Positions 61,078 through 64,000 of a stretch of DNA of 64,000 nt are shown here, piece after piece (within the stretch, counting starts at the first letter, position 1; each line of letters begins with the position of its first letter). The notes below the pieces were generated by a model. It did not search any database. It was not told where the DNA came from and was given only the letters and a program-made list of their open reading frames with translations. The position numbers and the translations under genes are program-made. Source of the stretch: Cellulomonas carbonis (GTDB lineage: Bacteria > Actinomycetota > Actinomycetes > Actinomycetales > Cellulomonadaceae); assembly GCF_014636275.1 (NCBI RefSeq), contig NZ_BMEB01000001.1, positions 797,468-861,467 on the forward strand, read 5' to 3'.

Positions 61078-62568
61078 ATGGCGACGACGCACCCCGCACC
61101 GGCCCTGCCCTTCTCGCCCGAGCGGCTCCCGACCGGTGTCCTGGTCGACGGCCGGTGGCGGCCCGCGAGCGGCGGGGCGACCTTCGCGGTCCACGACCCC
61201 GCGACCGGTGAGGTGCTGACCGAGGTCGCCGACGGCACGCCCGAGGACGGGCTCGCCGCCCTGGCCGCCGCGGACGCCGCGATGCCCGCGTGGCGCGCGG
61301 TCGCGCCGCGCGAGCGCGCCGAGCTCCTGCGCTCCGTGTTCGAGACCGTGACCGCGCGCATCGACGAGTTCGCCGCGGTGATCACCGCCGAGGGTGGCAA
61401 GCCGCTCGCCGAGTCCCGTGCGGAGGTGACCTACGGGGCCGAGTTCGTCCGGTGGTACTCCGAGCAGGCGGTGCGGGTCGGCGGCCTCGCGCGGACGGCC
61501 CCCGGCGGGGCGAACCACCAGCTCGTGCTGCGCCGGGGTGTCGGACCGGCGCTCCTGATCACCCCGTGGAACTTCCCGCTCGCGATGGCGACGCGGAAGA
61601 TCGCGCCGGCCCTCGCCGCGGGCTGCACGGTCGTCGTCAAGCCTGCGGGCCTGACGCCGCTGACCACCGCGCTCTTCGCGGAGGTCGTGCGCGCCGAGCT
61701 CGTGGAGCGCGGCCTGCCGGCCGGCGTCGTGAACGTCGTCCCCACGAGCTCCTCCGGGGCGCTCGTCGACCCGCTGCTCGCCGACCCGCGCCTGCGCAAG
61801 CTCTCCTTCACGGGCTCGACCGAGGTCGGGCGTGTCCTCCTGCGCGGTGCCGCGCACGGCGTCCTGCGGACCTCGATGGAGCTCGGCGGCAACGCGCCGT
61901 TCCTCGTCTTCGAGGACGCGGACGTGCCGGCGGCGGTGCAGGGCGCGGTCCAGGCGAAGATGCGCAACGCGGGGCAGACGTGCGTCGCGGCCAACCGCTT
62001 CCTCGTTCACGAGTCCGTCGCCGACGAGTTCGCCCGCGGCCTCGCCGCGGCGTTCGACGACCTCGTCGTCGGCCCCGGGTACGCCCCGGGCACGACGGTC
62101 GGGCCGCTCATCGAGCGCAAGGCGGTGGACCGCGTGGAGGAGGTCGTCGCCCAGGCGGTCGACGGCGGCGCACGCGTGCTCGTCGGCGGCGACCGGCCCC
62201 CGGCGGCCGACCTGCCCGGGCACTTCTTCCGCCCGACGGTGCTCGCCGGCGTCGACCCGGGCGCGCGCGCCGTCCAGGAGGAGGTCTTCGGACCCGTCGC
62301 GCCCGTCGTCACGTTCACCTCCGAGGACGAGGCGCTCGCGCTCGCGAACGGGACCGAGTACGGGCTCGTGGCGTACGCCTACACGCGCGACGTCGACCGG
62401 GTCTTCCGGGTCGCCGAGCGGATCGAGGCGGGCATGCTCGGCATCAACCGCGGCATGGTCTCCGACGCGAGCGCGCCGTTCGGCGGGGTGAAGTCCTCGG
62501 GCCTCGGCCGCGAGGGTGGCGAGGCCGGGATCGAGGAGTACCTCGAGTCCCTCTACGTCGCCCTGTGA
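61078..62568 (+). CDS. gabD: NAD(P)-dependent succinate-semialdehyde dehydrogenase type
   Basis: 496 residues from an ATG 7 bases after CATACT (61065-61070), probably leaderless. ALDH motifs: ITPWNFPLAMATRKIAPALA, FTGSTEVGR, catalytic Glu in MELGGNAPF and Cys in NAGQTCVAANR. The overall sequence (APFGGVKSSGLGREGG near the end) is of the GabD/SSADH subfamily, oxidising succinate semialdehyde to succinate in GABA breakdown. No gabT is in the window, so the exact aldehyde is inferred. GTGA overlap with azlC. Confidence 0.88.
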   Translation: MATTHPAPALPFSPERLPTGVLVDGRWRPASGGATFAVHDPATGEVLTEVADGTPEDGLAALAAADAAMPAWRAVAPRERAELLRSVFETVTARIDEFAAVITAEGGKPLAESRAEVTYGAEFVRWYSEQAVRVGGLARTAPGGANHQLVLRRGVGPALLITPWNFPLAMATRKIAPALAAGCTVVVKPAGLTPLTTALFAEVVRAELVERGLPAGVVNVVPTSSSGALVDPLLADPRLRKLSFTGSTEVGRVLLRGAAHGVLRTSMELGGNAPFLVFEDADVPAAVQGAVQAKMRNAGQTCVAANRFLVHESVADEFARGLAAAFDDLVVGPGYAPGTTVGPLIERKAVDRVEEVVAQAVDGGARVLVGGDRPPAADLPGHFFRPTVLAGVDPGARAVQEEVFGPVAPVVTFTSEDEALALANGTEYGLVAYAYTRDVDRVFRVAERIEAGMLGINRGMVSDASAPFGGVKSSGLGREGGEAGIEEYLESLYVAL

Positions 62569-63314
62569 CGGCGCCGCACGGAGAGGGGTCGGTCGAGGAG
62601 CCCGTCGAGCAGCCGGTCGAGGAGCTGGGCTCCCGACGGCGGGCGGCCGCGCGGCAGGCCGCATCGGTGTCGCTCGCCACGGGCGTGTACGGCGTGTCCT
62701 TCGGCGCGCTGTCGGTCGCGGCGGGCCTCGACCTCGCGCAGACCGTCGCGCTCAGCCTCCTCATGTTCACGGGCGGGTCGCAGTTCGCGTTCATCGGCGT
62801 CCTCGGCGCAGGTGGCTCGGGGGTGGCGGCCGTCGCGACCGCCGCCCTGCTCGGTGCGCGCAACGCGCTCTACGGCGCGGTGCTCGCCCCGCTGCTGCGG
62901 GCACGCGGGCTGCGTGGGCTCGCAGCCGCGCACGTGACGATCGACGAGTCCACGGCGGTCGCCCAGGCGCAGCCCGACGCGGCGACGGCCCGGGCGGGCT
63001 TCTGGTGGACCGGGCTCGGCGTGCTCGCGCTGTGGAACGTGTTCACCGTCGTGGGTGCGGTCGTGGGCGACGCCCTCGGCGACCCGCGCCGCTGGGGGCT
63101 GGACGCGGCCGCGGCGGCGGCGTTCCTCGGGCTGGTGTGGCCTCGGCTCGCGAGCCGCTCGGCGCGCCTGGTCGCCGCGGCGGCGGCCGTCGTCGCGCTC
63201 GTCCTGACGCCCGTGGCACCCGCGGGCGTGCCCGTGCTCGCGGCGGCGGCGGTCGCGGTCCTCGCGGGCTGGCGCACCCCGGCGGCGTCCCCTCGGCTGG
63301 GGAGGACGGCGTGA
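62565..63314 (+). CDS. azlC: AzlC-family branched-chain amino-acid exporter, large subunit
   Basis: 249 residues, GTG overlapping the preceding stop. A Glu-rich cytoplasmic N-terminus (about 25 residues) precedes the AzlC fold: VSLATGVYGVSFGALSVAAGL, LMFTGGSQFAFIGVLGAGG, LLGARNALYG and AHVTIDESTAVAQAQ. With AzlD it exports branched-chain amino acids, as BrnFE of Corynebacterium does. The overlap with the dehydrogenase gene suggests joint transcription, though no metabolic link is obvious. Confidence 0.92.
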   Translation: MTAPHGEGSVEEPVEQPVEELGSRRRAAARQAASVSLATGVYGVSFGALSVAAGLDLAQTVALSLLMFTGGSQFAFIGVLGAGGSGVAAVATAALLGARNALYGAVLAPLLRARGLRGLAAAHVTIDESTAVAQAQPDAATARAGFWWTGLGVLALWNVFTVVGAVVGDALGDPRRWGLDAAAAAAFLGLVWPRLASRSARLVAAAAAVVALVLTPVAPAGVPVLAAAAVAVLAGWRTPAASPRLGRTA

Positions 63315-63625
63315 GCCCCGGAGGTACCTGGGTCGCGGTCCTCGCCGCGGCCGCCGCGTGCTTCGCAGTCAAGCTCGTGGGTCACCGCGTGCCCGAGCAC
63401 TGGCTCGCCCACCCGCGGGTCGCCCGGATCGCCTCGCTCGTCACCGTCGCGCTGCTCGGGGCGCTCGTCGCGGTCCAGTCGGCGACCACCGACGGCGCGG
63501 TCGTCGCCGACGCACGCCTCGTCGCGGTCCTCGTGGCCGCGGTGGCGCTCGCGCTGCGGGCGCCGTTCGTCGTCGTCGTCGTCCTGGCCGCGGTGGTCGC
63601 CGCGGTGCTCCGCGCGCTGACCTGA
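63311..63625 (+). CDS. azlD: AzlD-family exporter, small subunit
   Basis: 104 residues, GTG overlapping the azlC stop as GTGA. Three to four hydrophobic helices; AACFAVKLVGHRVPEHWL is the AzlD signature, and RLVAVLVAAVALALRAPFVVVVVLAAV forms the last helices. Small partner of AzlC. Last gene of the operon; the next gene has its own promoter. Confidence 0.92.
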   Translation: MSPGGTWVAVLAAAAACFAVKLVGHRVPEHWLAHPRVARIASLVTVALLGALVAVQSATTDGAVVADARLVAVLVAAVALALRAPFVVVVVLAAVVAAVLRALT

Positions 63626-63687
63626 GGCCCGGCGTCCGACGTCCCCGGCGGCAGGGTCCTCCCGGACCGCGCTGTAGCCTGCGCGCC

Positions 63688-64000
63688 ATGGCCCTCTTCC
63701 GCGAGACCGCCGACGTCTCCGTCCGTCCCGCGACCCCCGGGGACGAGACGGACGTCGCGCGCATCCAGCTCGTCGCGTGGCGCACCGACCACGGCGAGCT
63801 CCTCGGCTCCGAGACGCTCGACGCGGTCGACGAGGAGGCGGTGCGGCGGCAGTGGGAGCAGGCGATCGTCGCCCCGCCGTCCCCCGCGCACCGCGTCCTC
63901 GTGGCGTGCGCCGGGCCGCGCGTCGTCGGCTTCGTGGCGTCGGCCCCGGACGGCGACGCCGTCCAGCTGCTGGCCCTCGAGGTCGACCCCGACCACCGCC
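63688..64000 (+). CDS. GNAT family N-acetyltransferase, 3' end outside window
   Basis: 104 residues visible from an ATG 7 bases after TAGCCT (63675-63680), so leaderless. VSVRPATPGDETDVARIQLVAWRT begins the GNAT fold and LLALEVDPDHR approaches the acetyl-CoA loop, which lies beyond the window. Acetyl acceptor unknown. Confidence 0.85.
   Translation, partial: MALFRETADVSVRPATPGDETDVARIQLVAWRTDHGELLGSETLDAVDEEAVRRQWEQAIVAPPSPAHRVLVACAGPRVVGFVASAPDGDAVQLLALEVDPDHR

Overview
The window is a very GC-rich (visibly above 70%), gene-dense stretch of chromosome from an actinobacterium. The gene set and order point to Micrococcales, most likely a Cellulomonas-like genus; this is inferred from content and was not checked against a database. 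Most of it is the conserved actinobacterial housekeeping neighbourhood that runs, read from right to left, folA - dapA - rnj - ftsK - pgsA - cinA - clgR - DUF3046 - recA - recX - rny - miaB - miaA - dapF - hflX - dinG - ldh - lexA - nrdR. No prophage, CRISPR array, biosynthetic cluster, tRNA or rRNA was recognised. I found no clear undescribed defence or mobile system; the interesting signals are regulatory and architectural.

Layout. 1-5 kb: the end of a transglutaminase/DUF4129 protein, a DUF3040 membrane protein, an SOS-type HEPN-dinB operon, a spermidine-synthase-like protein and a cold-shock protein. 5-11 kb: an MFS transporter with a PAC2 protein, then a translationally coupled signalling operon (REC-PP2C phosphatase, CHASE3 histidine kinase, Rcp1-like response regulator). 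11-19 kb: a HelD-like helicase, a secreted metalloprotease, serA, an aldo/keto reductase, an acyl-CoA ligase behind a perfect palindrome, and a helical hypothetical protein. 19-27 kb: nrdR, a LysM protein divergent from lexA, ldh, dinG, hflX and an RsmC-like methyltransferase. 27.2-28.2 kb: an IS481-family element. 28-34 kb: dapF-miaA-dioxygenase-like operon, two YbjN proteins and miaB. 34-37 kb: a glutamate-type ABC importer. 37-43 kb: rny-recX-recA and an ABC-2 exporter coupled to a DUF3046 gene. 43-49 kb: the large helicase lhr with a nei-type glycosylase. 49-60 kb: clgR, cinA, pgsA, a CapA-like protein, a GGDEF-EAL protein, ftsK, rnj and dapA. 60-64 kb: folA, a succinate-semialdehyde dehydrogenase, azlCD and a truncated GNAT gene.

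Three themes join these genes. First, DNA damage: near-perfect TCGAAC-N4-GTTCGA boxes stand before HEPN-dinB, between lexA and the LysM gene (two boxes) and before recA. Polymerase IV, the repressor, a probable division inhibitor and RecA therefore look like one LexA regulon, with lhr-nei and dinG nearby but without a visible box. Second, leaderless transcription: at least fourteen genes have a TANNNT-like -10 hexamer ending 6-7 bases before the start codon. Third, tight translational coupling: ATGA, GTGA or TGATG overlaps link most operon neighbours, and recX appears to follow the same pattern with a CTG start. The IS481 copy is a clean recent-looking insertion with a 6-bp target duplication that restored both overlapping stop codons of the convergent genes it entered.
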